Source: JAFECT01 sp963838235
GTDB lineage: Bacteria; Pseudomonadota; Alphaproteobacteria; Caulobacterales; Caulobacteraceae
Direction of reading: 5' to 3'
DNA length: 64,000 nucleotides
Assembly: GCA_963838235.1 (NCBI GenBank)
Contig: CAWIQJ010000005.1
Location: 62,001-126,000 of the forward strand
Made by a program: the position numbers and the translations under genes
The notes under the pieces: generated by a model
Databases searched by the model: none
Seen by the model: the letters and a program-made list of their open reading frames with translations, nothing else
What the model was told of the DNA's origin: nothing
In this document: piece after piece, positions 35,960 to 43,626 of the stretch
How the letters are laid out: every line of letters starts with the position of its first letter
Numbering within the stretch: the stretch's first letter is position 1

Positions 35960-37294
35960 ATGTTCGAGTTTGGACGCGAGCTGAAGAAGGCGCTGGGCGC
36001 GAGCGACGCCCTGGGCGAGCCCGATCTCAGCCTTAACGAACTGCTCGACGTCCAGGCGTTGGCCGTCCGGGGTCGGGCCAACGACATCGACGCCGGCCGC
36101 GTCTCGACCAAACATCCCTTCCCCCTGTGGTTGAAGTCCGCTGCGCTCTGGCGTGAGCATGCGCGCCGCACCGGCGACGTGCTGGCGCTCCGTCGCGCCG
36201 CCGCCGCCGCGGTCTCCGCCGGCCGCTGCGCCACGAACCAGGCCGAGCAGGCCCGCGCCGCACTCGAACAGGCGCTGACCAGCCTGCTGGGCGCCGACCT
36301 CTACGGCGACGAAGCGCTCAGCGACGCTACCCGCAATTCGCTGAAGGTCGCCGTTGCGACCGAGGCCGATGAGATCGGCATGGTGAAGATCGAACACGCC
36401 CACGCGCGGCTGGTCTCGCGCGATGCGCTGGCCGCCGGCGACTATGCCAAGGCGTTGGAGGCTGCGGCCCTGTTCGACTGCGTCGTGCACGGGCTCGACA
36501 CCCTGGCGGTGGAGCGTTGCTGTGACGCGACGCGCTATGAGGCGAGCCTGGCGCGCATCGAACGCGCCGACCTGCTCGCGGGCTTCGGCGCGCGTCTGAG
36601 CGACGTGAAGCTGTTGCGGCGCGTGCAGGTCAATCTCACGGGCCTGCTGGGCCAGATCGACGGCGGTTATGAGCCGTTGTTGTGGGTGCGCGCCGCCGAG
36701 GTGCTGGGCGCCGTCGAGGTCGCGCTCGGCGAAATCCAGGGACGCCCGGAAGAGATGGCCAAGGGCGCCGCGACCCTGACCACCGCGCTCGATCGTTTCA
36801 CCCGCGACCACAGCCCGCTCGACTGGGCGCGACTGCATCACGCCCTGGCCGTGGCGCTGCAGTCGCTGGGCGACGCGACGGACAACCGCACGATCTACCT
36901 CGAGGCCGAAACCGCGTTCGATGCGGCGCTGGCGGTGGTGGATGGCACGTCGTTGCTGTTGCGCGTGATGACCGCGTCGAACCGCGCCGCCTGCCTCGCG
37001 CGCCGGGCCGAACGCACCGGCGATCTCCAGGCGCTTTCGGTCGCGGAGACTGCGTTCAAGGGCGAAGCCGCCAAGGCCGATCCCCTCAACGACCCGGTCG
37101 GTTGGGCGGTGCTGCAGATCAACCTCGCGCGCATCTACGAAGCCCGCGCCGACCTGCTCGGCGGCTTCCCCAACCGCGACGCGGCGGTCTATGCGCTCGA
37201 GGAAGCCCGCGACGTGTTCTGCGAACATGGCTTGAAGTCGCTGGCGGAAAGCGCCTCGGCCGGCTTGGAGCGCGTGCGCGCAGCCCAGGTCTGA
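35960..37294 (+). CDS. TPR-like helical repeat protein
   Basis: 444 residues, soluble, nearly all helical. Segments such as WVRAAEVLGAVEVALGEIQGRPEEMAKGAATLTTALDRFTRDHSPLDWARLHHALAVALQSLGD and LQINLARIYEARADLLG resemble the irregular TPR repeats of eukaryote-like or CHAT-associated proteins, where each repeat begins with a W-x-x-x-x-x-x-L pattern. There is no signal peptide. It probably binds proteins. Upstream is a 159-base gap with nothing notable; a triple TonB_C gene follows after 48 bases and may be co-transcribed. Confidence 0.7.
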   Translation: MFEFGRELKKALGASDALGEPDLSLNELLDVQALAVRGRANDIDAGRVSTKHPFPLWLKSAALWREHARRTGDVLALRRAAAAAVSAGRCATNQAEQARAALEQALTSLLGADLYGDEALSDATRNSLKVAVATEADEIGMVKIEHAHARLVSRDALAAGDYAKALEAAALFDCVVHGLDTLAVERCCDATRYEASLARIERADLLAGFGARLSDVKLLRRVQVNLTGLLGQIDGGYEPLLWVRAAEVLGAVEVALGEIQGRPEEMAKGAATLTTALDRFTRDHSPLDWARLHHALAVALQSLGDATDNRTIYLEAETAFDAALAVVDGTSLLLRVMTASNRAACLARRAERTGDLQALSVAETAFKGEAAKADPLNDPVGWAVLQINLARIYEARADLLGGFPNRDAAVYALEEARDVFCEHGLKSLAESASAGLERVRAAQV

Positions 37295-37342
37295 CACAAC
37301 TTCGAATTTCGCGCTAAGGTCTCCCCGGCCGGGGGGAGCACC

Positions 37343-38413
37343 ATGACAGGATCGTTGAGCGCGCTGGGGCTTCTGCTCGCCGTTTCGCTGAGCGCGGGTT
37401 CGGCCGCGGCGGCGCCGCCGCCGGACGCAAGCCCGTCCGGCGACGTGGTCACCAGTCCGGGCTGGGAAAAGAAGCCGACGCCGGAGGACCTGCGGGCGGT
37501 CTACCCGACCAAGGCGTTGAAGGCCGGCGTCGGAGGACGGGCGACGATCGAATGCGAAGTCGCGACCGACGGCCTGCTCCGTAACTGCGTGGTGCTGAAG
37601 GACGATCCTGCGGGGATGAATTTCGGCGCCGCCGCGCTCGCACTCACGCTGCAGTTTCGCTTCAAACCGGCCACCCGCAACGGCGTTCCCTTTGTATCTC
37701 GGGTGGTCATTCCGATTACCTGGGAGGAGCCGTCGCGCGCGAGCTCCCCTTACAGTGACGGTCCCGGGCCTTCGGTGGTCACCAACCCGACCTGGGCCAC
37801 GGCGCCCACGCGCGCCGATCTGAGGGCGGCCTATCCCAAGGGCCGCAAGGACGCCGGCGCGGTGACGCTGATGTGTTACCTGCGCCCAAGCGGCGCGCTG
37901 CGCAGCTGCACCGTCGACAAGGGCGGTCCCTTCGACAGCGCCGCCCGCTCGTTGATCAGCAAGTTCACCGTGGACCTGACCGGCGTCGATCCGAAGCGCA
38001 TCCAGGACGTCGAGGTTCAGGTCCTCATCCACTTCGATCCGTCCGACGACCTCGACGCGGGCGGCGCCACGATCGTCAACAGGCCCAACTGGAAGCAGCT
38101 TCCGGGCATGGACGACTTTCGGGCGATCTACCCCGCCGCGGCGCTCGCCAAGGGGATCAAGGTGGGCCACGGCCTGGTGCGTTGCGTCGTCGGGGGCAAC
38201 GGCGCGCTCGGCGATTGCCGCATCCTGTCGGAGGATCCGCCCGGACTGGGCTTCGGCGACGCGGCGCTGAAACTCGCGGCGACCTTCCGGCTCAACCCGT
38301 GGACCGAGGACGGACGTCCGGTCGACGGCGCCGTCATCAATATTCCGATCAAGCTGGTTTTTCCAGACGACGCGCCGCCCGCGCCGGCGGCGGCGCCGCA
38401 GCCTAAGGGTTAA
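37343..38413 (+). CDS. Exported protein with three TonB_C-like repeats
   Basis: 356 residues: signal peptide (LGLLLAVSLSAGSAAAA) and three tandem domains. Each opens with a W-x-x-x-P-T/M-x-x-D-L/F-R-A-x-Y-P signature: repeat 1 about residues 37-120 (PEDLRAVYPTKALKAGVGGRA), repeat 2 about 145-220 (RADLRAAYPKGRKDAG), repeat 3 about 245-330 (MDDFRAIYPAAALAKGI). Each has paired cysteines (C..V..C patterns such as IECEVATDGLLRNC) likely forming disulfides. Repeat 2 is the most divergent. No TonB transmembrane spanner is present. The stop overlaps that of the convergent DUF2336 gene. Confidence 0.8.
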   Translation: MTGSLSALGLLLAVSLSAGSAAAAPPPDASPSGDVVTSPGWEKKPTPEDLRAVYPTKALKAGVGGRATIECEVATDGLLRNCVVLKDDPAGMNFGAAALALTLQFRFKPATRNGVPFVSRVVIPITWEEPSRASSPYSDGPGPSVVTNPTWATAPTRADLRAAYPKGRKDAGAVTLMCYLRPSGALRSCTVDKGGPFDSAARSLISKFTVDLTGVDPKRIQDVEVQVLIHFDPSDDLDAGGATIVNRPNWKQLPGMDDFRAIYPAAALAKGIKVGHGLVRCVVGGNGALGDCRILSEDPPGLGFGDAALKLAATFRLNPWTEDGRPVDGAVINIPIKLVFPDDAPPAPAAAPQPKG

Positions 38414-39498
38414 GCCGCGAGGTCGGTGGACTGGCGGCGCATGCGCCAGAAGCGCAGGGTGCGCATGGCGGTGTCGCGGGGCAGGTCGGTGTAGAGGCGG
38501 CCGTATTCCTGGGCGCGGCCGAGCGCATCCTTGCTGTGACCCAACAGGACCACGGCGTAGGTCAAGAACAGCGCCTTATCGAGGTCCGCCGCCTTGCAGA
38601 CAATGGCCAGGGCGTCGAGCTGCTTGCTCTCCACGATGCGCTTGGCGGTGAAGAAGTCGATGTCGGCGAGCTGGGCCAGGGCGACCAGCACGTGCGTCAT
38701 GCCGCCCGAGCGCAGGAACCGCGCCAGCACCGTGGGCGTAAGCTCGCCGGCGGCGCGAAGCTCGGAGATATAGGCCTCAGCCTGTTGGTAGTCCGGCGGC
38801 AGCGATCCGTCCTTGGCCGCCACGCGGTTGCGTCCGGTGGCTAGCGCCTTTTCCAGCAGCGCCGGATCGAGCTTGGCGTTCTCTTCCAGGATGCGCTGGC
38901 GAAGCTGCAGCTCGACGACGAAGTACATCTCGTTCAACAGGTCGGCGGGCAATTTGGTGCGGCCGACCACGGCCTCGTGCAGGGCGGGGTTTATCTGGGC
39001 GCGGTCGACCGCGGCTTCAGACGCGCCGCGCGACAGCTTGGCGCCGTCGTTGCGCAACAGGGCGTTCAGGGTGTCGTCGTCGCCGCGGTCGACGATCACG
39101 TCGGCGATGGCCTCGGGCACGTCGGCGCGTTCGGACACCGCGCGCAGGTGACCCTGACCCTTGGTCTTGACCACGTGGAGCAGGTCGCTCTCGCTGAGCA
39201 CGGGCGAGCGCTTCAGCACCGGCCCGGCCACGTCGGGAGTGTCGTTGGCGAGGGTGAAGATCAGCCGCCGCGGCGCCACCGAGGCGTCGGCGAAGCGCGA
39301 GGACAGTTCGGCGCGCACCGCCTCTTCCATCTCGCTGGCGAGCTGGGTCAGCACGCTGTCGAACAGCGCCATCTCAGCCGCGTTGCCCGTCGGCTGGCCG
39401 AAATAGAGGTCGGTGACCTCGCGCAGCAGCTCGCGGCGCTTGGCGCTCGACGGCTCCTTGGCGAGGGCGATCAGGTCGTGGAGGCGGAACTCGCTCAT
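38410..39498 (-). CDS. DUF2336 domain protein
   Basis: 362 residues of the same alphaproteobacterial family as the protein at 24936-26159: LIALAKEPSSAKRRELLREVTDLYFG at the start, then SEMEEAVRAELSSRFADASVAPRRLIFTLANDTPDVAGPVLKRSPVLSESDLLHVV, the diagnostic helical repeat. It is soluble. The ATG at 39498 is chosen because it follows the stop of the upstream gene by seven bases. Function unknown; helical repeat scaffold likely. The two DUF2336 proteins are only distantly alike. Confidence 0.82.
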   Translation of the reverse strand: MSEFRLHDLIALAKEPSSAKRRELLREVTDLYFGQPTGNAAEMALFDSVLTQLASEMEEAVRAELSSRFADASVAPRRLIFTLANDTPDVAGPVLKRSPVLSESDLLHVVKTKGQGHLRAVSERADVPEAIADVIVDRGDDDTLNALLRNDGAKLSRGASEAAVDRAQINPALHEAVVGRTKLPADLLNEMYFVVELQLRQRILEENAKLDPALLEKALATGRNRVAAKDGSLPPDYQQAEAYISELRAAGELTPTVLARFLRSGGMTHVLVALAQLADIDFFTAKRIVESKQLDALAIVCKAADLDKALFLTYAVVLLGHSKDALGRAQEYGRLYTDLPRDTAMRTLRFWRMRRQSTDLAA

Positions 39499-39505
39499 GG
39501 TCGTA

Positions 39506-40042
39506 TCAGGCGGCTCCACCGTCGCCGTCGTCGCCCGATGCGTCAGCGTCGTCCTTGGCTTGCTTACTGGTCTTTTCGGCCTTGTCGGCGACGTCGACGG
39601 GCAGGTGGTCGAGATAGACCGGGGCGGGAATGACCGCGCGATCGGGCTGTTCGCCGTAGTCGCGGTGAAGCGAATAGAGGCGCGGACGCGCGGATGCGGC
39701 GGCCTGGGCGGGCGCTGCGGCGGCGACGATGGCTGCGGCGGGCGTCGCGGCGCCGGCGGCCGTTACGGGCAGCGGCGGTGGCGCGTCGTATATCGATTTC
39801 GGCGTGAAGGCCTGGGACGCAAAGGCCTGGAACGCAAAGGCCTGGGGCGGCGGGGTGACGGCGGCCATGACAGGTTCGGCCATCGGCGTCGGCGCGGCTT
39901 GCGGCGTCACAACGGGAGCAGTGGGCTTCGCCTGCGCCTTACCGGGCCAGTCGAGGTACTTCACCGCGGTCTGCGCGTCGGCGGCGCCGCCGGTGGTGAA
40001 CACCCAGAGAAGGGCGGAGAAGATGACAAAAAGGGCGCGCAT
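39506..40042 (-). CDS. Exported Pro/Ala-rich protein with pentapeptide repeats
   Basis: 178 residues. A signal peptide (LFVIFSALLWVFTTGGAADA) precedes a low-complexity region rich in Pro and Ala, including QAFAF-QAFAS-QAFTP, encoded by three tandem 15-base units (39807-39851). The C-terminal part, RPRLYSLHRDYGEQPDRAVIPAPVYLDHLPVD, looks ordered and may be the conserved core, then an acidic tail (DDADASGDDGDGG). It is not a family I recognise. It ends seven bases before the DUF2336 start and is likely co-transcribed with it. Confidence 0.7.
   Translation of the reverse strand: MRALFVIFSALLWVFTTGGAADAQTAVKYLDWPGKAQAKPTAPVVTPQAAPTPMAEPVMAAVTPPPQAFAFQAFASQAFTPKSIYDAPPPLPVTAAGAATPAAAIVAAAAPAQAAASARPRLYSLHRDYGEQPDRAVIPAPVYLDHLPVDVADKAEKTSKQAKDDADASGDDGDGGAA
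39807..39851. repeat. Three tandem 15-base units within a coding region
   Basis: AAGGCCTGGGACGCA, AAGGCCTGGAACGCA and AAGGCCTGGGGCGGC lie in tandem; on the minus strand they encode the QAF-x-x repeats of the exported protein. Such in-frame units can vary in number between strains. Confidence 0.8.
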
Positions 40043-40088
40043 GACGACCGTCCCCGAAGACCCGTTTCCGGAGGGTAATGAATGCGGC

Positions 40089-40874
40089 TTAACCGGGGCC
40101 TAACGCGGGGCGTTTTCCCCAGCGCAGCAACGCCTTTCTTTCGAATATGCTGAGCAAGAGGTTAAGGGCGAGCGCCATCGCCACCAGCACCACCAGGGCC
40201 GCGATCATGTCGGCGATCTGCAGCCGGTGCTGGGCCTCGACGATGCGCCAGGCGAGACCCTGGGTCTCGCCCGAGCCCGCCACGAACTCCGCCACCACTG
40301 CGCCCACGATGGAGAGGCCCAGTCCCACGCGGTGGCCTTCGATGACGAAGGGGATGGAGGAGGGCAGGCGCAGCTTGAACAGCCGCTGCAGCGGCGTGGC
40401 TTGGTAGAGATCGAACAGCCGTTCGAGATCCGGGTCCGCCGACTTCAGGCCGGTCAGCACGCCCGAGAAGATCGGGAAGAAGGCGATGACCGCGGCCAGG
40501 GCCACCACCGCCCGCTGCGCATGGTCGAGGCCCGCCCACACCTGGAACAGCGGCGCCAGGGCCATCACCGGCGTCACCTGCAGGGTCAGGGCGAGCGGCC
40601 GCACCGCGCGCTCGAACAGGCCGCTGAGCGCCGACCCCAGGGCCAGCGCACAGGCCGTGGCGCTGGCGAAGACGAGCGCGAGCATCGCCATGACGAAGGT
40701 GTTCCAGGCGGACTGCAACAAGCTCGGCCAGCGCGCGACCATCGCGGCGACGACCTCAGTCGGCTTGGGCAGGAAATAGGGCGGGACGTCGAAGGCCGTG
40801 CACGCCGCCTGCCAGAGCGCGATCAGGGCCGCGACCAGGACCAGGGGCGCCCCGAGGTCGACCAGGCGTCTCAT
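40089..40874 (-). CDS. ABC transporter permease, SsuC/TauC/ThiX type
   Basis: 261 residues with about six membrane helices. The conserved permease loop is GAVVAEFVAGSGETQGLAWRIVEAQ, the EAA motif that contacts the ATPase. This family imports sulfonates, taurine, nitrate or thiamine precursors. The substrate-binding partner here is NMT1/THI5-like, which favours a pyrimidine precursor. The ATG overlaps the ATPase stop by four bases (ATGA), so the three-gene cluster at 40089-42641 is one operon. Confidence 0.9.
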   Translation of the reverse strand: MRRLVDLGAPLVLVAALIALWQAACTAFDVPPYFLPKPTEVVAAMVARWPSLLQSAWNTFVMAMLALVFASATACALALGSALSGLFERAVRPLALTLQVTPVMALAPLFQVWAGLDHAQRAVVALAAVIAFFPIFSGVLTGLKSADPDLERLFDLYQATPLQRLFKLRLPSSIPFVIEGHRVGLGLSIVGAVVAEFVAGSGETQGLAWRIVEAQHRLQIADMIAALVVLVAMALALNLLLSIFERKALLRWGKRPALGPG

Positions 40875-41623
40875 GCCGCGCGGCCCATGGCGTCGCCGAG
40901 CGCGTGGGCGATGGCCTCCGCCGTTTCGCGGAAGTCGGCGGCGGCGCGGAAACCGTCGGGGCGGGGAATCGGCCCGCGGGTTGCGATCTCAGCGGCGATG
41001 CGTCCGGGCCCCGGCGTCATCACCACCACGCGTTCGGCCAGATAGGCGGCTTCCTCCACGTCGTGGGTGACGAACAGATGGCCGGCTTGGAATGCGACCA
41101 GAGACGATGCACGTCTTCGATCAGGCCGCGGCGGGTGACGGAATCGAGGGCGGCGAAAGGTTCGTCGAGCAACAGCAGCTTCGGTTCGGTGACGATGGCG
41201 CGCGCCAGCGACACCCGCATGGCCATGCCGCCGGACAGCTGCGTCGAGCCGCGCCTCGCCGGCGTCGGCGAGTCCGACGCGCGCCAAGGCCGCCGCGGCG
41301 CGCGTGCGGCGCTCGTCGGTTGCGACGCCCGCAAGCTCGAGCGGCAGGGCCACGTTGTTCGACGCGCTCGCCCAGGGGATCAGGGTCGGCGCCTGGAACA
41401 CCAGCGAGGTTTCGCCGCGCGCGAGATGGCGCACCGCCGTTCCGCGCGTCGGGCGTTCGAGGCCCGCGAACAGCCTGAGCGCGGTGGACTTGCCACAGCC
41501 GGACGGCCCGGTCAGGGCGACGATCTCCCCTTGCTTCAACGCCAGCGAAAACGGTCCGAGCGCGCGGCCGCGCCGCGGATAGTCCACCTCGACGTCGGTG
41601 AGTGCGGCGAGGACATCGGTCAT
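40871..41623 (-). CDS. ABC transporter ATP-binding protein, with two compensating frameshifts
   Basis: About 250 residues. Walker A is ALTGPSGCGKSTALRLFAG and the Q loop is LVFQAPTLIPWASASNNVALPLELAG. Between about 41258 and 41088 the true sequence lies in another frame: there the signature LSGGMAMRVSLARAI and Walker B KLLLLDEPFAALD are perfect. An extra base near 41250-41262 and a missing one near 41085-41095 explain it; after the second the original frame resumes with HLFVTHDVEEAAYLAERVV. It powers the adjacent importer. The indels are probably sequence errors. Confidence 0.88.
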   Translation of the reverse strand: MTDVLAALTDVEVDYPRRGRALGPFSLALKQGEIVALTGPSGCGKSTALRLFAGLERPTRGTAVRHLARGETSLVFQAPTLIPWASASNNVALPLELAGVATDERRTRAAAALARVGLADAGEARLDAAVRRHGHAGVAGARHRHRTEAAVARRTFRRPRFRHPPRPDRRRASSLVAFQAGHLFVTHDVEEAAYLAERVVVMTPGPGRIAAEIATRGPIPRPDGFRAAADFRETAEAIAHALGDAMGRAA

Positions 41624-41639
41624 CGTCCCACCCCGCGCG

Positions 41640-42641
41640 TCAGACTTTCACGCGCGGCAGGAACTGCAGCGTATAAGCGCTCCGGTAGTCGAGCGACTTC
41701 GGGAACAGGCCCTGTTGCGTCGTCGCCTCGAAGAAATCGGCCCAGCGCGCATCGGTCATCACGCCGATGCCTTGGGTCGCGGCGTCGCCGCCGTCGACGA
41801 TGCCGTAGGCGGACATCTTCTGTCGCGCCTGCTCGATCAGATCCTGGGTCATCTCCGGATTGGCGCGCAGGATCAGCTTGTTCGCCGGCGCCGGATCGCC
41901 GTGCAGATAGGACTTCCAGCCCACCGCCGACGCCTCGACGAAGGCGCTGACCATGTCGGGTTCTTGCGCTTCAGCAGACCGTCCGACGCCAGCGCCATGG
42001 CCGCGTAGCGACGCATAGCCGTCGTCGGCGAGCAGGAAGACCTTCGGCGCAACGTGCGTCGCCTTCTCGATCGTATAGGGTTCGCTGGTCAGATAGCCCT
42101 CCTGCGCGGCGCGCGGATCGGCCAGGAACGGCGCGTCGCTGTTGTTGTAGCTGCGGATTTGATCGTCGGTGAAACCGTACTTGGCCTTCAACCACGGCCA
42201 GAAGCTGTCGCGCGCCGCGCTCGAGATCAGGATCGGATGGCCCTTCAGGTCGGCGAGGGTTTTGATCGCCGGATCGTCGTGGGCGATGATCACCTGCGGG
42301 TTCTTCTGGAAGAAGGCCGCGACCGCCTTCACCGGTGCCTTCTCGTTGGCGAGGTTCAGTACGACGAAACCGTCGGAGCCCATGCCCATCTCGATCGCGC
42401 CGGACGCGATCAGCTGCGGCACGCTCACGCCCGGACCGCCGGGGATGATCTCGACCTTCAGGCCGCGCTTGGCGTACTCGCCGGTGGCCAGCGCCTGGTA
42501 GAAGCCGCCGTGCTCGGCCTGGGCCTGCCAGTCAGTGGCGAAGCGGATACGCGTGGAATCCGCGTCCGACCTGTGGCCGCAGGCAGTCAGCGCGACCGCG
42601 GCCGGCAACATGCCAAGCAATGTACGCCGACGCATCCGCAC
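41640..42641 (-). CDS. ABC transporter substrate-binding lipoprotein, NMT1/THI5-like
   Basis: 333 residues. The signal is of twin-arginine or lipoprotein type with lipobox LTAC (Cys21). The mature part has FATDWQAQAEHGGFYQALATGEYAKRGLKVEIIPGGPGVSVPQLIASG, the THI5-like family pattern, so hydroxymethylpyrimidine or another aromatic nitrogen compound is the likely ligand. Two compensating indels (extra base near 42004-42012, missing base near 41958-41963) scramble about 17 residues; the corrected segment reads YAAMALASDGLLKRKNPDM. I found no TPP riboswitch upstream. It is the first gene of the importer operon. Confidence 0.88.
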   Translation of the reverse strand: MRMRRRTLLGMLPAAVALTACGHRSDADSTRIRFATDWQAQAEHGGFYQALATGEYAKRGLKVEIIPGGPGVSVPQLIASGAIEMGMGSDGFVVLNLANEKAPVKAVAAFFQKNPQVIIAHDDPAIKTLADLKGHPILISSAARDSFWPWLKAKYGFTDDQIRSYNNSDAPFLADPRAAQEGYLTSEPYTIEKATHVAPKVFLLADDGYASLRGHGAGVGRSAEAQEPDMVSAFVEASAVGWKSYLHGDPAPANKLILRANPEMTQDLIEQARQKMSAYGIVDGGDAATQGIGVMTDARWADFFEATTQQGLFPKSLDYRSAYTLQFLPRVKV

Positions 42642-43140
42642 CCCCTTCGAAGCCGCCGCGAACCTAGGGCGGCCCTATCCGCGAGGGAAGAGCATCGCCG
42701 CAGGCAATGTCGCTTTGACGACGCCGGATGTCGGAGGGTTATTCCCAAAATGGAGCGAGGGGCCAACGCCGGGGCGAACCCGCAACGCTGACCCCTCACC
42801 ATGAGGTCCGGGCTGGACCCCAGGCCTGAAGGGCGCTTGCGAGCGGTTTCCCGGCCCGGTCGCTTTCGCCGCGGATCGCCTAGTCGGGGGTGAGCCCTTT
42901 CGGCGGAAACCTCGGCGGTCTCGCCCGCTTGAAAGCCAAGGTTTCCCCGGGTTTCCCGCGCTGCGATGTCCTTCGGCGTAAGAACGATCCGACCAAATCC
43001 GGAGGCTGACAACGGGCCTTCTGCGCCCGTCTCTGGACCGCTTGAGGACAGACTGGGGATAAGGCCGGGCCGCACGGAGCACTCACGACGAATAGCCGCG
43101 TTCGATCAGATGGCTTGCGCCGTCCACAGGAATTGGCGCC
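42642..43140. other. About 500 bases without a convincing gene
   Basis: The gap lies between the importer operon and the YcgN-like gene (both minus). It holds a small GGTCC-GGGCT-GGACC hairpin (about 42805-42819) and several short inverted repeats, but no open frame with coding character. I looked for a TPP riboswitch, RNase P, SRP RNA and tRNA features and found none. The promoter of the importer should lie in the left part. A structured leader or small RNA cannot be excluded. Confidence 0.5.
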
Positions 43141-43602
43141 TCAGACGCCGCGCTCCTTGGCGAGGTCCCAGTCGGCGTAGTCGATCGCGTCGTCCGGGTC
43201 GGCGAGATCCTTCTCGTTCAGCGTCCGGCCGCGCAGGGAGACGCCGGCCTCGTGCACGGTCTCCGGGTCGCCGCTGATCAGAGGATGCCACCAGGCCAGG
43301 GGCCGGCCCTCGTGCAGGCGCCGGTAAGCGCAGCTCTTGGGCATCCACTGCAGGTCCTCGATGTTGTGGGGTGTCAGCTTGATGCAGTCGGAGACGTGCT
43401 TTTTGCGGTTTTCGTAATCACTGCAGCGACATAGTTCGTTGTCGTACAGGCGGCAGGAGACCCGCGTGGGGATGATTTCGCCGGTGTCGTCGTCCTCGAA
43501 ACGGACCAGGCAGCACAGACCGCAGCCGTCGCACAGGCTCTCCCACTCCTGTACGGTCATCTGTTCCAGGCGTTTGGATTCCCAGAACGGCTTCTTGGCC
43601 AT
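43141..43602 (-). CDS. YcgN/YkgJ-type cysteine cluster protein (UPF0260)
   Basis: 153 residues. MAKKPFWESKRLEQMTVQEWESLCDGCGLCCLVRFEDDDTGEI is the diagnostic start of UPF0260, with the cysteine cluster CDGCGLCC and further cysteines in SCRLYDNELCRCSDYENRKKHVSDCIKLTP; CAYRRLHEGRPLAWWHPLISGDP follows. The cysteines probably bind an Fe-S or zinc centre; the function is unknown. The ATG at 43602 is 24 bases from the divergent penicillin-binding protein gene. Confidence 0.92.
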   Translation of the reverse strand: MAKKPFWESKRLEQMTVQEWESLCDGCGLCCLVRFEDDDTGEIIPTRVSCRLYDNELCRCSDYENRKKHVSDCIKLTPHNIEDLQWMPKSCAYRRLHEGRPLAWWHPLISGDPETVHEAGVSLRGRTLNEKDLADPDDAIDYADWDLAKERGV

Positions 43603-43626
43603 GCGGCAGGCGTCCTCGAACAGATC

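Noticed and set aside
35858..38170. A 770-codon open frame on the minus strand opposite the TPR-like and triple TonB_C genes
   Set aside because: Antisense composition artefact without recognisable domains; the plus-strand genes have signal peptide, repeats and a sound start.
42642..43140. TPP riboswitch, RNase P or SRP RNA in the 500-base gap
   Set aside because: Diagnostic sequences such as CTGAGA, GAGGAAAGTCC or GGAAGCAGCC are absent on both strands. Only generic hairpins are present.
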